From Taibaiella sp. (GTDB taxonomy: Bacteria; Bacteroidota; Bacteroidia; Chitinophagales; Chitinophagaceae): a stretch of 64,000 nucleotides of DNA. Positions 25,668 to 35,260 of the stretch are shown piece by piece (position 1 is the stretch's first letter; the number at the start of each line of letters is the position of its first letter). Location of the stretch: assembly GCA_013815385.1 (NCBI GenBank), contig JACDGL010000006.1, forward strand, positions 124,001 to 188,000. Reading direction: 5' to 3'. A program made the translations under genes and the position numbers. The notes below the pieces were generated by a model. The model made no database searches, was not told where the DNA came from, and saw nothing but the letters and a program-made list of their open reading frames with translations.

Positions 25668-26762
25668 CTACCTTCTTAAGAACAATTCTTCATACTTATC
25701 GGTAACGGCAGGCCAGTTATAGATGGTTTTTATTTTGGCAATATTATTCTCTATGCAGGTCGCATATTGGCTCTTATCTGTAACATTGTTTATGCATAAA
25801 CATACTTCGGTTGGGTCTGAAAAATAGAATGCATCATTGCCCAGCACTGCTTTATTAAATGGGTTGTTATGCGCCACTATGAGGGCGCTGCATCCCATAG
25901 CCTCCAGCAGCGATGGATTGGTGCCCCCCACAGAATGCCCATGGAAATACAGGAGTGAATGGTACCGTAGGTCATTAATGATATCTGTATTGTAGATGCC
26001 GCCGGGGAAAATTATATTTTGTGTCCCGTAGGTTTTCCTCAACCAGGCACCATATACATTTGCTGTGTTGCCAACTATTACAAGTGGGTTCTTAGACTCA
26101 CTCTTCAAATATCCCAGTATTATAGTCTCAATATTATTCTCAGGCTCCATTCTCGCTATGGCAAGGTAATATCCCTGCCTGCGTAGGTGGTTTTCTTTTA
26201 GTCCCCGCTCTTCAGGTTCAGTAATTATCTCTGCACCATAAGGTATAAAGACTGATTTTTTGCCGTACTTATCTGCCAGATAAGACTGTATACCGGGTGA
26301 GTCCGCAACCAAAATATCAGCATGCAGGGCAGCTAACTTTTCTGCATATTGAAGAAACCGTTGCACCTTTTTGCTGTACTTGCTTCTCTTCCACTCCAGC
26401 CCGTCCATATTTACAATATTCAGGCTTTTGCCCGGCCACCGCCAGTACCATACACTGCTGCTGGTATAGCCAAGGTGTAATACAATATCAAAGTTGCGTT
26501 TACGCGCATCGGTAATGCAATTCCAGTCGTAGATAAACTGGCCTGCTGTACCCATCCAGCTTTCCGGATCCAGGCAATGAACAATATTTACTCCCTGCCA
26601 GGTATCCTCCTGGTATTCATGCTGGTGAGAATTGTATGCCCATACGCTGTGCCCTTTGTTAACTAAGCCGGTGGCAAGATGTTGAGCGCACTCCTCGAAG
26701 CCACCATAGCGGTTGGGTATGCCGCGCGTGCCAAGTATACCTATTTTAAGTGAAGGGGGCAT
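25668..26762 (-). CDS. DUF1972-type glycosyltransferase (rhamnosyltransferase-like)
   Basis: This product of 364 residues begins at M-P-P-S-L-K-I-G-I-L-G-T-R-G-I-P, where the DUF1972 nucleotide-sugar transferase domain starts. The longer ORF start would add 46 residues overlapping the upstream gene deeply. Signature stretches are R-G-I-P-N-R-Y-G-G-F-E-E, the G-Y-T-S-S-S-V-W-Y-W segment and the GT-B donor-site region with H-S-V-G-G-T-N-P-S-L-L-E-A-M-G. It probably adds a deoxyhexose to the lipid-linked repeat unit at the cytoplasmic face. It is the last gene of the leftward polysaccharide operon and overlaps the previous gene by 17 bp. Confidence 0.85.
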   Translation of the reverse strand: MPPSLKIGILGTRGIPNRYGGFEECAQHLATGLVNKGHSVWAYNSHQHEYQEDTWQGVNIVHCLDPESWMGTAGQFIYDWNCITDARKRNFDIVLHLGYTSSSVWYWRWPGKSLNIVNMDGLEWKRSKYSKKVQRFLQYAEKLAALHADILVADSPGIQSYLADKYGKKSVFIPYGAEIITEPEERGLKENHLRRQGYYLAIARMEPENNIETIILGYLKSESKNPLVIVGNTANVYGAWLRKTYGTQNIIFPGGIYNTDIINDLRYHSLLYFHGHSVGGTNPSLLEAMGCSALIVAHNNPFNKAVLGNDAFYFSDPTEVCLCINNVTDKSQYATCIENNIAKIKTIYNWPAVTDKYEELFLRR

Positions 26763-27861
26763 CTGGTGTTTTAATAGAGTTATGGTTGGGCAATACTTTT
26801 GAATAAGCTTCCAGTGTTTTTTTGGCAGCCTTTTCCCATGTATAGTGTTGCAATATATAGTTTTGAAATTCTTTATTACAGGGTGCCTGCCAGGCAGCAT
26901 CCACAGCCGCCTTTATTGAGGCCGGGTCATCCGGGTCGCAATACCATGCATTATCTCCAAAGTAATCCCGTACATCCCCCTTGTCTGTCACCACTACATT
27001 GCAGCCCATTACTGCCGCCTCCAGTGATGATAGTCCTGTGGTTTCGAAGTAGCTTGGGAGCACATGCACCCTGGCGTGCTGGTATGCAGCATATAGGTCG
27101 TCACTCTCCAGGAAGCCACCGACCGTTACATTACTTGCAGCTGTAATTTTACACTGCTCATAATATTTATAATGATTGGCAGCAGGTTTGCCATATAGTT
27201 GCAGTTGATAGGAAGTATCATTTAGTGCCTGTATCAGACGCAATTGATTTTTAATAGGCTCGTAACGCGCCATACAAACCACCGTGGTACGATTGCCCCT
27301 GTCATAGGAGACAGGGATGTCAATATCTGGATCTATGCCATTTGGTACTACTACATATGGCGGCGTCAGGTCGTAGTTGTTGCGAAAACGTTTTATCTCA
27401 CTTTCTGAATTGGGAAGCAGGCAGGCCGAGCGGTCCGTAATCCACTGAACAGCTTTTTTCTGCCCCAGTAACAGATATTTTGGGCTAACTATTTTTTCCC
27501 CATTCTTCAACCAGCGCGCTATTGTTTTAAGGTAAGCAATGCTATCTACTGGAAGGATGTTTGTAACTGTGCGTAGCAGCCACCCCTTCCCTTGTTCATT
27601 TGCCCGTGTGTGCTCTATATATATAGGCGATACAACAAAGAGTTTTCCGCTTCTCTGCACATGAGTTATAATATCTGCGGGGCGGGTAATATTGAAAAAA
27701 TGTAAAAGGTCGTATTCCTCATAGGGTATGGCCGCATCGCACCGGTATATATCTGCATACACGCCTAGCATTTCCAGCCACTTTGCTGTTTGTACCATCT
27801 GCCGGGTATCGCCACCAGGTACGGTAAATAATGTAGCGCGGGAAATAAATGCGACCTTCAT
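26746..27861 (-). CDS. Glycosyltransferase family 4
   Basis: This 371-residue GT-B enzyme is taken from M-K-V-A-F-I-S-R-A-T-L-F-T-V-P-G-G-D-T-R-Q, the usual N-terminal strand and glycine loop. The upstream ORF extension would reach into the preceding gene's 3' part. The donor half shows C-M-A-R-Y-E-P-I-K-N, then L-P-S-Y-F-E-T-T-G-L-S-S-L-E-A-A-V-M-G, the E-x7-E motif that contacts the nucleotide sugar. The acceptor is unknown; it is presumed to extend the polysaccharide repeat unit. It is embedded in the operon, with 19 bp from the preceding GT2 gene and 17 bp overlap with the next. Confidence 0.85.
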   Translation of the reverse strand: MKVAFISRATLFTVPGGDTRQMVQTAKWLEMLGVYADIYRCDAAIPYEEYDLLHFFNITRPADIITHVQRSGKLFVVSPIYIEHTRANEQGKGWLLRTVTNILPVDSIAYLKTIARWLKNGEKIVSPKYLLLGQKKAVQWITDRSACLLPNSESEIKRFRNNYDLTPPYVVVPNGIDPDIDIPVSYDRGNRTTVVCMARYEPIKNQLRLIQALNDTSYQLQLYGKPAANHYKYYEQCKITAASNVTVGGFLESDDLYAAYQHARVHVLPSYFETTGLSSLEAAVMGCNVVVTDKGDVRDYFGDNAWYCDPDDPASIKAAVDAAWQAPCNKEFQNYILQHYTWEKAAKKTLEAYSKVLPNHNSIKTPDAPFT

Positions 27862-27880
27862 ATGCCAAGTAACGATGCAA

Positions 27881-28837
27881 TCACGTTTTTTTAAAGTTTT
27901 TATAAACACTGCTAATAATACCTGCGGGCAACCAGGACATTGCATACAATAAATAAGGTTCCAGCCGCGATGGCATTATAGATATAGCTTTGCGTAGATG
28001 TTGCCTTGCCTTAGCAGGGTCGTACTGGTTCCAGAGATATTTTTTACCGATCATACTATTGTATGCAGCATCTTTAAATTTCTTAAAATCCTGCGATGTA
28101 ATAATTTCCCTTAGCCTTTCAGCATCAACTGCTGTAACGCTTCCATTGGCTATAGATCGCTGCTTGATCTCATTAAATTCTTTTCCTCTCCACTTTTCAT
28201 CAACAGTTGCAGATTCTGCATTGAAATGCACTTTTATTAGCGGCTGGTGTACATTCTTTATTTTTCCGAATGCAGCCAGATTGTGCCACAATAGATGATC
28301 TTCAAATGTCAGCGCCCCGGGATTATAACCCCCTGCTTCTATTACTATATCCTTCAGGTACATGACAGAGGAATGTATAACCGGGCACATCCGAAAATGA
28401 GAACGCCGTATCTGCTCGTCCTCATAATTTCTGAATTTGTGGGTAAACAGGTACTGTCCATCTCCATCTGCATAATCTGCCTCACTTCCTACCAGAATAT
28501 ATTCCGGATGCATTGTCAAAAAATCTACTTGTGTAAGGAGACGCTCCGGGTAGCACACATCATCTGCATCAAAGCGGGCGATCCATTTTCCCTTTGCTAA
28601 CTGTAACCCCATATTAAGAGACGTTACCAGTCCTTTGTTTTCCTGTGTCACTACCCGTATCCTGCTATCAGTATAAGAATTAATGATTGCTGCGGTAGCA
28701 TCTGTAGATCCATCATTTATGATCAGGAATTCGAAATCAGTAAATGTTTGTGCCAGCACACTATCTATAGCCTCTCGAATATATTGCTCCGCATTGTAGG
28801 CAGGCATCAGCACCGTAACAGGAGGGATATTTGTCAT
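27881..28837 (-). CDS. Glycosyltransferase family 2
   Basis: This 318-residue GT-A enzyme starts with P-P-V-T-V-L-M-P-A-Y-N-A-E-Q-Y-I, followed by I-N-D-G-S-T-D-A-T near residue 45 and the metal/nucleotide motif A-R-F-D-A-D-D at about 90. It inverts configuration while transferring a sugar from a nucleotide donor in the cytoplasm. The C-terminal 100 residues have no membrane helix, unlike processive synthases. The start overlaps the end of the upstream polymerase-like gene by four bases (ATGA type), indicating translational coupling. Confidence 0.9.
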   Translation of the reverse strand: MTNIPPVTVLMPAYNAEQYIREAIDSVLAQTFTDFEFLIINDGSTDATAAIINSYTDSRIRVVTQENKGLVTSLNMGLQLAKGKWIARFDADDVCYPERLLTQVDFLTMHPEYILVGSEADYADGDGQYLFTHKFRNYEDEQIRRSHFRMCPVIHSSVMYLKDIVIEAGGYNPGALTFEDHLLWHNLAAFGKIKNVHQPLIKVHFNAESATVDEKWRGKEFNEIKQRSIANGSVTAVDAERLREIITSQDFKKFKDAAYNSMIGKKYLWNQYDPAKARQHLRKAISIMPSRLEPYLLYAMSWLPAGIISSVYKNFKKT

Positions 28838-30360
28838 GTTATCGTTTCCTGTTTACGCGTCAGCATGTCTGTTTCCATCAGCATTTCAAAAAATACCATA
28901 ACGCACAGTGGCTCAAAAAGATAACTGAGCCAGGCAAAAGGTACCATAGCCACACATAACCAAAGGCTATAAGACCACTTACCTGCACGGCGTATAAAAT
29001 AACCTGCATAGAAAATCAGGAACAGAAGCGTACCCAATGCGCCATATTCACCTAATAACTGATTATAAAAGCTATCGGGCCAGTTGATGCTGGCGCGGTA
29101 TTGGGGATCATCGTCACGGATCCTAACTAATATCAGCATGCCATGGTTATCATAATACTCGTCATTGGTATAATTAGGTAATATAGTTCTGAATAATCTG
29201 CTGGAGTCCATGCCCCCCATGCGCTGGGCAATAAGTGAAGAAAAACGCACGGGTCCTGCGCCTAATAAAAAATTACTGGTACTGGAAGTAAGAAATAATT
29301 CCGTCTCCCAAAAGGATAATTTCTTTCCCTGAAAATGACGAAGGTATTCCCGTGTCAGTAGTACTCTGTTACGGGTTGCTTCTGTATCCTGTTCATAAAC
29401 CAGGTGGTGTATGGCATTTGGTTTTTTAAGCGGTGTATTATCGGGTAGTGATAGGTGAGTTGCGGCTGCACCATTTGCGAATTTGTAACTAAGATTTTCA
29501 ACAGTATAGCGCAGATTGGCAGGGGATACGATGGCATATATTATTATTACAAACAAAAAAATTGCCAGAACAAAAAAAGATTTTCTTACCGGTAAGGTTA
29601 TCTGCTCGATCCACCGAAGTAATTTATTGGCATTTCGTGCATCTTTTTTTATTATCAGTTTACGCAGCAGGCTGGCTATAAATATCATAGCCACTACAAC
29701 TACAAAGATAAGAGTACCCATATTGCCGAAAACCAACAGCATGCAGAATACATTAAGCATGCAGAAGAGGCGGTTGTTCCTGAACAGAAAATAGATGGCC
29801 AGCAAAGAGCTGATCATAATATTGTAATAGGAATTTTGTAAGAGCACACCATATACATTATCTCCTGTAGATATACCATATGGAAACGGCAGATTAGTAT
29901 TGTATGGGTTCAGCGAATGCGTGACGTACATGATGTGCAATACTTGCCATACACATGCTACTAAATTAATAAGGCAGTATAGTTGTAATGTGCGATGCAT
30001 GGTTTGCGGGCCGTAACGCTCCAGGCTCAATTTTACCTGGTGATAACCCAGCATGCACATGAACCAAAAAGCATTGGCCACACCAAAAGCAATAAGATAT
30101 TTGTTAGAATGGTCTGGTATGTGCACTAGCAGGTTAATGCACGACAACAATATAATCAGCACATAAAATAACGGCATACGGTTTTTACGAAGCCCAAACC
30201 TGACGTTGAAGCGTAGCAGGTATATAAATAATAACCCTGCCAGCTTTAAAGTGATGACAGATTGATTAGTAAACAATAACAGAAATACAAGCAGGGGAAT
30301 ATCTGCCTCCTGGAGAAGCTTGCGAAATGAACTAAAATGTTTCGACAAGGATATGGGCAT
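28834..30360 (-). CDS. O-antigen polymerase/ligase-like membrane protein (Wzy type)
   Basis: This 508-residue polytopic protein has about eleven to twelve hydrophobic segments and a long soluble loop between about residues 285 and 410. The arrangement is characteristic of Wzy polymerases and WaaL-like ligases, which have little sequence conservation. The loop contains V-Y-E-Q-D-T-E-A-T-R-N-R and N-F-L-L-G-A-G-P-V-R-F-S, the latter like the Wzy_C region. Its place inside a glycosyltransferase operon, next to a flippase, favours polymerisation of the repeat unit in the periplasm. A second such protein is encoded divergently at 33056, so one may be polymerase and the other ligase. Confidence 0.7.
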   Translation of the reverse strand: MPISLSKHFSSFRKLLQEADIPLLVFLLLFTNQSVITLKLAGLLFIYLLRFNVRFGLRKNRMPLFYVLIILLSCINLLVHIPDHSNKYLIAFGVANAFWFMCMLGYHQVKLSLERYGPQTMHRTLQLYCLINLVACVWQVLHIMYVTHSLNPYNTNLPFPYGISTGDNVYGVLLQNSYYNIMISSLLAIYFLFRNNRLFCMLNVFCMLLVFGNMGTLIFVVVVAMIFIASLLRKLIIKKDARNANKLLRWIEQITLPVRKSFFVLAIFLFVIIIYAIVSPANLRYTVENLSYKFANGAAATHLSLPDNTPLKKPNAIHHLVYEQDTEATRNRVLLTREYLRHFQGKKLSFWETELFLTSSTSNFLLGAGPVRFSSLIAQRMGGMDSSRLFRTILPNYTNDEYYDNHGMLILVRIRDDDPQYRASINWPDSFYNQLLGEYGALGTLLFLIFYAGYFIRRAGKWSYSLWLCVAMVPFAWLSYLFEPLCVMVFFEMLMETDMLTRKQETIT

Positions 30361-31586
30361 TATATGCTATAAATTTTTTCAAAAGTATTATTGATCACCG
30401 ATCTATAAAAAGCAATATTTTTTTCTATAACATTGTTGATGTCAAAATGTGTAATTACAAAATCCTGTCCGGCCTTTGCAAGTCGTTGTTGCAATGTTAA
30501 GTCCTTTAGTAGTAAGATGATGTTATCAGCTATCTCTTCTGTGTCTAAAGGGTCTACAAGTATCCCTGTTTCGCCATCATTTACTATTTCGGGTCCTACA
30601 GTCTTTTTTGTATAGATAGTGGCAGTGCCGTTGGCCATAGCCTCTATTGGCCCTAATCCGAAACTTTCCGCCATGGAGGGGAATACCGCCACTTCTGCAG
30701 TTGACAAATATTTATTAACGTCTGAATGCGATACATGTCCGGTAAAGTGAACAGTTCGCACTGATCGTTTATCTAGTAGTTTTTCTATTTTTTTAATAGG
30801 GCCTTTCCCAAGTATATAAAGGCTGGCCTGAGGTAATTGAGCATGTACCAGGTTCCACGCTTTCACGAGTTGATAAATACCCTTATTCTCTGATAATGCA
30901 CCGGTAAATACCACCCGTCCTTTAATTTTTTGACCTTTCTGATTAGCTACAGTCGTATCAATGCCATTATATAATATAGTTACAGGTTTTTTATACTCAA
31001 GATAGGCGGCCGTTTTTTGGGCAGTGTATTTGCTCACGCTAGCTACCGCTGTCGCCTGCTTCAGCAGGTCGTGTTCCATTTGCCATATATGCTCTGGCAG
31101 TGGTAGGTTGTTCTCTTTAGAGGAATAGGTTATATTGCCATGTAACTTTACAATAACCGGCACTGGTAGAACCGGGAATGGAATGTATTTTCTTGTATAA
31201 CGCATATAGTCGTTATAATCGGGCATTTCTACCAGTTCTATTTTGTGTTTTATTATCAGGTTTTCCAGGAAAGCACGGTACTTTATCATACCGTTCTTTA
31301 TATCCCGCTCATACAAGCCTGTTGATTTTAAAATTTTATTGGTCGCATTTATCCCGAAACTGTTTACATTTTTCACCCCGTTTACTGCAAGGCGCCTCCT
31401 GTATCGGTAAACGATCACGCCGTTATCATTCAGTTCATTTTCTCCTCCGTACCACCAATCATAATATCCGGCTACTACCACATGGTGTCCTTTGCGCACA
31501 AGGGCACGCGCCTGTTGACGCACTATGGTGCCTATGCCGCCATGTGGCCCGGGAGGGTATTCATCGCATAGGTATAATATATTCAT
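30360..31586 (-). CDS. Glycosyltransferase family 4
   Basis: This 408-residue GT-B glycosyltransferase begins with M-N-I-L-Y-L-C-D-E-Y-P-P-G-P-H-G-G-I-G-T, the acceptor-side glycine loop. In the C-terminal half are V-F-T-G-A-L-S-E-N-K-G, a nucleotide-binding segment, and F-P-S-M-A-E-S-F-G-L-G-P-I-E-A-M-A-N-G with the conserved E-x7-E. It is predicted to be retaining and cytoplasmic. It shares one base with the downstream gene and four with the upstream flippase gene. It probably adds one sugar of the repeat unit; donor specificity cannot be read. Confidence 0.9.
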   Translation of the reverse strand: MNILYLCDEYPPGPHGGIGTIVRQQARALVRKGHHVVVAGYYDWWYGGENELNDNGVIVYRYRRRLAVNGVKNVNSFGINATNKILKSTGLYERDIKNGMIKYRAFLENLIIKHKIELVEMPDYNDYMRYTRKYIPFPVLPVPVIVKLHGNITYSSKENNLPLPEHIWQMEHDLLKQATAVASVSKYTAQKTAAYLEYKKPVTILYNGIDTTVANQKGQKIKGRVVFTGALSENKGIYQLVKAWNLVHAQLPQASLYILGKGPIKKIEKLLDKRSVRTVHFTGHVSHSDVNKYLSTAEVAVFPSMAESFGLGPIEAMANGTATIYTKKTVGPEIVNDGETGILVDPLDTEEIADNIILLLKDLTLQQRLAKAGQDFVITHFDINNVIEKNIAFYRSVINNTFEKIYSI

Positions 31587-32998
31587 CGCAGAAAGGTTCT
31601 TAGCACCACAAGATGCTTTTTATTTATAAAACGCAGCAGCACTGATAACAGGACATAGATACATAAGGAAACGGTGAGATGCATTAGTATCGTATGAGTA
31701 AGATATCGCCCCGCATAATAGGCACCTATAGAAAGTGCGCTGAATGTTACTAATGGGGTAAGTGAAAACTGTAGGATTTTCTGCCTGCTTATCAAAAAAT
31801 AAACGATCACCTGTGCTATATTACTTGCAAGATAGGCAATGGCCGCACCAGTGCCTCCATACTTGGGTATCAGTATTAGGTTTAGCACCAGGTTAATAAT
31901 AGCCGAAGCAATAGTGTTATACAGGACAGCCTTGTACATGCGGCGCGAAAAGCACAGTGTCCACAACAGGTTAATAATAAATTGTAGCGGTACACATAGG
32001 GAAAGGATAAGCAGCTGCAGGCTGTTGGATGCGCCATACTTGCCCTGGGTAAGGGTGCCAACCCAGCTGGCCCACACTATATTCATGCATAAGGGGATGC
32101 ATGCTGCTACAAACATTTGTATTGCAAACACCTGGTTTACAAACAAAGTTTTGGCCGCATCTATCCTGTTTTCGTAGGCCAATAATCTTGCAAAACGGGG
32201 CAGTATCACCGGTGCAATAATAATGACAGGCAAGCGGGCTATCTCGTATGCTTTATAGGCAAAACTATAATCGGCTGTGGCGGCAGCCGTGCTGATAAGG
32301 CCCAACAGTATCCAGTCCATACGGGACAAGCTCGTGTCAAAAATAACTGCGGCAAACTGCGGCAATGATTCCTTCACCAGTTTTTTATAGGCGATCAATT
32401 TAAAACGGAATGTAAATGCTGTTTTACGTAGCACATAAAAAAGCAAGGCGGCTACTTCTAAAGCTGCGCATATCAGCAGGATGGTTATTACAGTGGGGAT
32501 GGTGAGCACCTTTGTTTTTACCACCATATACACCAGCAATATCTTCAGCAGGTTGCTGATCACAGATATGATGCCGTAGGGAGTAAACTTTTCCCGGGCA
32601 TTGAGGTACTGGCGTAGAGGCGAGCCTATATACATTATTGCCTGCGCTGTAAAGAACCACGGAAGATATTTAAATTCTGTATTGTCTTTTATGATATACC
32701 CGATTGTAAAAAGGATAGCTGATGTAATGACCGAACCTGCAATTGCATGAAAAAAATAGGCTGCGGCCGGCCATTGCGAGGAGGTAGATGCCGCTACCCT
32801 GCGTACCATAACCTGCTCCATGCCAAAGCTGAGCAAGGTGGTAAGAAATAATGCTACCGCATTGCTCCAGTTAATGATACCAAAGCCTGATTTATCAAGA
32901 TATAAGGAGGTTATATAAAAGAATACTGCCCCTAATACCTGTACGGCTATAGCCTGTAAGCCGGAAGAAAAAAAGTGAGCAAGCAGTTTATTTTTCAA
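31583..32998 (-). CDS. Oligosaccharide flippase (Wzx/MATE-like)
   Basis: This 471-residue membrane protein has about twelve to fourteen helices, a polysaccharide_synt (MOP exporter superfamily) pattern. It opens K-L-L-A-H-F-F-S-S-G-L-Q-A-I-A and has F-G-I-I-N-W-S-N-A near residue 40. Wzx flippases move lipid-linked repeat units across the inner membrane. It is the first gene of the leftward operon and has a TTG start at 32998, the only start that keeps the first helix; a TAAATTTG box lies 23 bases upstream. It overlaps the next gene by four bases. Confidence 0.85.
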   Translation of the reverse strand: MKNKLLAHFFSSGLQAIAVQVLGAVFFYITSLYLDKSGFGIINWSNAVALFLTTLLSFGMEQVMVRRVAASTSSQWPAAAYFFHAIAGSVITSAILFTIGYIIKDNTEFKYLPWFFTAQAIMYIGSPLRQYLNAREKFTPYGIISVISNLLKILLVYMVVKTKVLTIPTVITILLICAALEVAALLFYVLRKTAFTFRFKLIAYKKLVKESLPQFAAVIFDTSLSRMDWILLGLISTAAATADYSFAYKAYEIARLPVIIIAPVILPRFARLLAYENRIDAAKTLFVNQVFAIQMFVAACIPLCMNIVWASWVGTLTQGKYGASNSLQLLILSLCVPLQFIINLLWTLCFSRRMYKAVLYNTIASAIINLVLNLILIPKYGGTGAAIAYLASNIAQVIVYFLISRQKILQFSLTPLVTFSALSIGAYYAGRYLTHTILMHLTVSLCIYVLLSVLLRFINKKHLVVLRTFLR

Positions 32999-33021
32999 AT
33001 TGGATATGGCTATGGTGCTGA

Positions 33022-33029
33022 CAAATTTA
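33022..33029 (-). promoter_or_regulatory. -7 promoter box for the leftward polysaccharide operon
   Basis: Minus-strand TAAATTTG exactly matches TAnnTTTG, 23 bases before the flippase TTG start. It lies back-to-back with the box for the rightward gene. Confidence 0.45.
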
Positions 33030-33042
33030 CTCTTAAAACAAC

Positions 33043-33050
33043 TACATTTG
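33043..33050 (+). promoter_or_regulatory. -7 promoter box of the rightward polymerase/ligase gene
   Basis: TACATTTG matches TAnnTTTG and ends five bases before the ATG at 33056, implying an almost leaderless transcript. This supports the internal ATG as the real start. Confidence 0.45.
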
Positions 33051-33055
33051 TCAAC

Positions 33056-34345
33056 ATGCTGAAGGCAAAATGGTTATCGCAGACGCTACAGTATGCACTG
33101 TGCATAGTAGCATTCGCTATACCATTTCCATTTATCTGCAGCACTTTGGCGCTGCTGCTTTTATGTGCTGTATGGCTTTTGCAATGCCGGCCTGCTGCTA
33201 CGCTCGCTAACCTTGGTAAACGAAAAGCTTTGTGGCCGTGGCTCTTGTATTATATCCTTCTTGCGGTCAGCTATACCTACAGCATTAATAAGTACGATTC
33301 TTTATTTGACCTGCAATCCAAGCTAAGCCTTTTTGTACTCCCTGTTATTATAGGTGCAGGTATGGTTATAGAGAAGGCTGTTTTTAGAAAGGTATTGCTC
33401 TCTTTTACTATAGGTGTGGGGGTAATAGCCATCTATTGTCTGCTGCGCAGTACGTGGATATGGCAGCAAACCCAACAGACCCAGCAGTTTTTTTACCACG
33501 ATCTGATAGGCCCCCTTGATGCTAATGCGGTGTACCAGGCATGGTATGCAATATTCTCCTTGTCTATTCTTTTGCTTTACCCACGCGAAGTACGCAATAA
33601 CAGGACAAAGATTTTCCGTATTGTATTTTTCTTTATCCAATTCCTGTTCTTTGTATTGTTATCATCTAAAACTTTGATCCTGCTTTTTTGTTTAGTAGTG
33701 ATACCTGTGTATATACGGCAATTGTATAAAAAAGGCAAACTCTCCATTGCCCCGATCCTAGCTATTGTAAGCGGCGTTCTATTAATGGCCTTATTACTTG
33801 TAAAAACCCATAATCCTATAAAACAACGCTATGAAGATATATTAGACAAAAACATACAAGATGCGCTCCGTAAAGACTATCACCAAAATTCTCCGTTTTT
33901 CAGCAATCTAACTCTTCGGTTGTTTGTATGGAGGGTAGCTATAGAAAATATAAAAGAGCATAAACTGTGGTTAAAAGGCTCTGGCAATGGTAGCGTAAAG
34001 GAATTACAGAATAAGAAAATATCAGAATACGGTATTTATGATATTTATAACTACAAACATCCCTCCCCAATTAGAAACATGAATATACATAATATGTATC
34101 TTCAGTCTTTGTTTATGGTCGGCGTCGGCGGATTAATTTGTTTCCTTTTAATTTTATTCCTGCCTCTCTTTCTTCCTGTTACCCGAGCTACGGGTAGTAT
34201 ATTTTTCTGTTTTTTTGTAATATCCATCTTCTTTATGGCGCAGGAGTCTGCATTACAAACGCAAGCGGGTATTGTATTCTTCTCCTTTTTCAGCGCTCTT
34301 GGATGGAATATATATTATGAAAATAAAAAATTACAATTACCTTAA
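33056..34345 (+). CDS. O-antigen ligase/polymerase-family membrane protein
   Basis: From the ATG at 33056 the product has about 429 residues; a longer ORF reaching back to 32975 would overlap the divergent flippase gene and swallow the promoter box. It shows about ten to twelve hydrophobic segments and a periplasmic loop (about 250-330) with N-L-T-L-R-L-F-V-W-R-V-A-I-E-N-I and W-L-K-G-S-G-N-G-S-V, typical of the Wzy_C/O-antigen ligase family, then an H-N-M-Y-L-Q segment resembling the catalytic His region of ligases. It probably transfers the finished glycan to its lipid or protein acceptor. The sugar transferase gene follows after 104 bp. Confidence 0.75.
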   Translation: MLKAKWLSQTLQYALCIVAFAIPFPFICSTLALLLLCAVWLLQCRPAATLANLGKRKALWPWLLYYILLAVSYTYSINKYDSLFDLQSKLSLFVLPVIIGAGMVIEKAVFRKVLLSFTIGVGVIAIYCLLRSTWIWQQTQQTQQFFYHDLIGPLDANAVYQAWYAIFSLSILLLYPREVRNNRTKIFRIVFFFIQFLFFVLLSSKTLILLFCLVVIPVYIRQLYKKGKLSIAPILAIVSGVLLMALLLVKTHNPIKQRYEDILDKNIQDALRKDYHQNSPFFSNLTLRLFVWRVAIENIKEHKLWLKGSGNGSVKELQNKKISEYGIYDIYNYKHPSPIRNMNIHNMYLQSLFMVGVGGLICFLLILFLPLFLPVTRATGSIFFCFFVISIFFMAQESALQTQAGIVFFSFFSALGWNIYYENKKLQLP

Positions 34346-34449
34346 ATGCTTTGTCTTTTCTAGGTAAAATAAATTTCACATCTTTGCATTCTCAAATTTT
34401 TGACACGGTTTTTGCTGTAAATAGTTAATCAGCAGACTATTATCAATTA

Positions 34450-35187
34450 ATGGAACACCCTTTTGTAATTAATTTTCCGAAGGAGCAGCGACAGGAAAGC
34501 GCTTCGTCGGAAATAACAGAAATGCGTACGCTCTTGAGTGAGCTAGATCACCGCTATATGATGTATGAGCCTTCCTCATACTATTATACGGCCAAAAGAG
34601 CTATGGATATTACCATATCCTTATTTTTTATGGCCTTAATAATGTCATGGTTGTTACCTATAGTTGCGTTGCTGATAAAAATTACATCAAAAGGCCCTGT
34701 ATTCTTCAAACAAAAACGTACTGGTTATAAAGGGATCGAATTCGATTGTTTCAAATTCAGGACAATGTATGTAAATGCCGATGCTGATATAAAGCAAGCA
34801 GTAGCCGATGACAAAAGGATTACTCCTATCGGGAGGTTTTTGCGCATAACACATATAGATGAAGTTCCGCAATTCTTAAATGTATTAATAGGCGATATGA
34901 GCATTGTAGGCCCGCGTCCGCACATGCTCTATCACACTAGTTATTATGCAGAGCACATTCCTTACTATAACCTGAGGCATGAAACACCCCCTGGTATGAC
35001 GGGTATGGCGCAGGTGAAAGGGTATATAGGAGAGATAAATATGACCCGTGAACTGCGTAAGCGTGTGCAATGGGATATTTATTACCTGAAGCACAGGAGC
35101 GTATGGATGGATATAAAGATCATCATGACTACTTTTGCTCATGTAGCGCTTAAGATGGTAGGCCTGCAGCCTAAGCGCAACGCCTAA
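34450..35187 (+). CDS. Initiating sugar-phosphate transferase (bacterial sugar transferase, PglC/WcaJ C-domain type)
   Basis: This 245-residue protein transfers a sugar-1-phosphate to undecaprenyl phosphate, the first step of repeat-unit assembly. It has a single re-entrant hydrophobic segment (about 55-80), then K-G-P-V-F-F-K-Q-K-R-T-G-Y, F-K-F-R-T-M, D-E-V-P-Q-F-L-N-V-L-I-G-D-M-S-I-V-G-P-R-P, and P-G-M-T-G-M-A-Q-V-K-G. The D-E dyad of the family is present. It lacks the N-terminal four-helix CoA-binding-like domain of WcaJ/WbaP, so it is the short monotopic form. A CATCTTTG box at about 34377 may be its promoter. Its place beside Wzx/Wzy genes supports the role. Confidence 0.9.
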   Translation: MEHPFVINFPKEQRQESASSEITEMRTLLSELDHRYMMYEPSSYYYTAKRAMDITISLFFMALIMSWLLPIVALLIKITSKGPVFFKQKRTGYKGIEFDCFKFRTMYVNADADIKQAVADDKRITPIGRFLRITHIDEVPQFLNVLIGDMSIVGPRPHMLYHTSYYAEHIPYYNLRHETPPGMTGMAQVKGYIGEINMTRELRKRVQWDIYYLKHRSVWMDIKIIMTTFAHVALKMVGLQPKRNA

Positions 35188-35260
35188 CTGTATTTGTATT
35201 CTTTCTGCAATTTTTGGTGGTTAGCGTATTTTCTGCTACTTTTTCGTGAAATACTCCACC

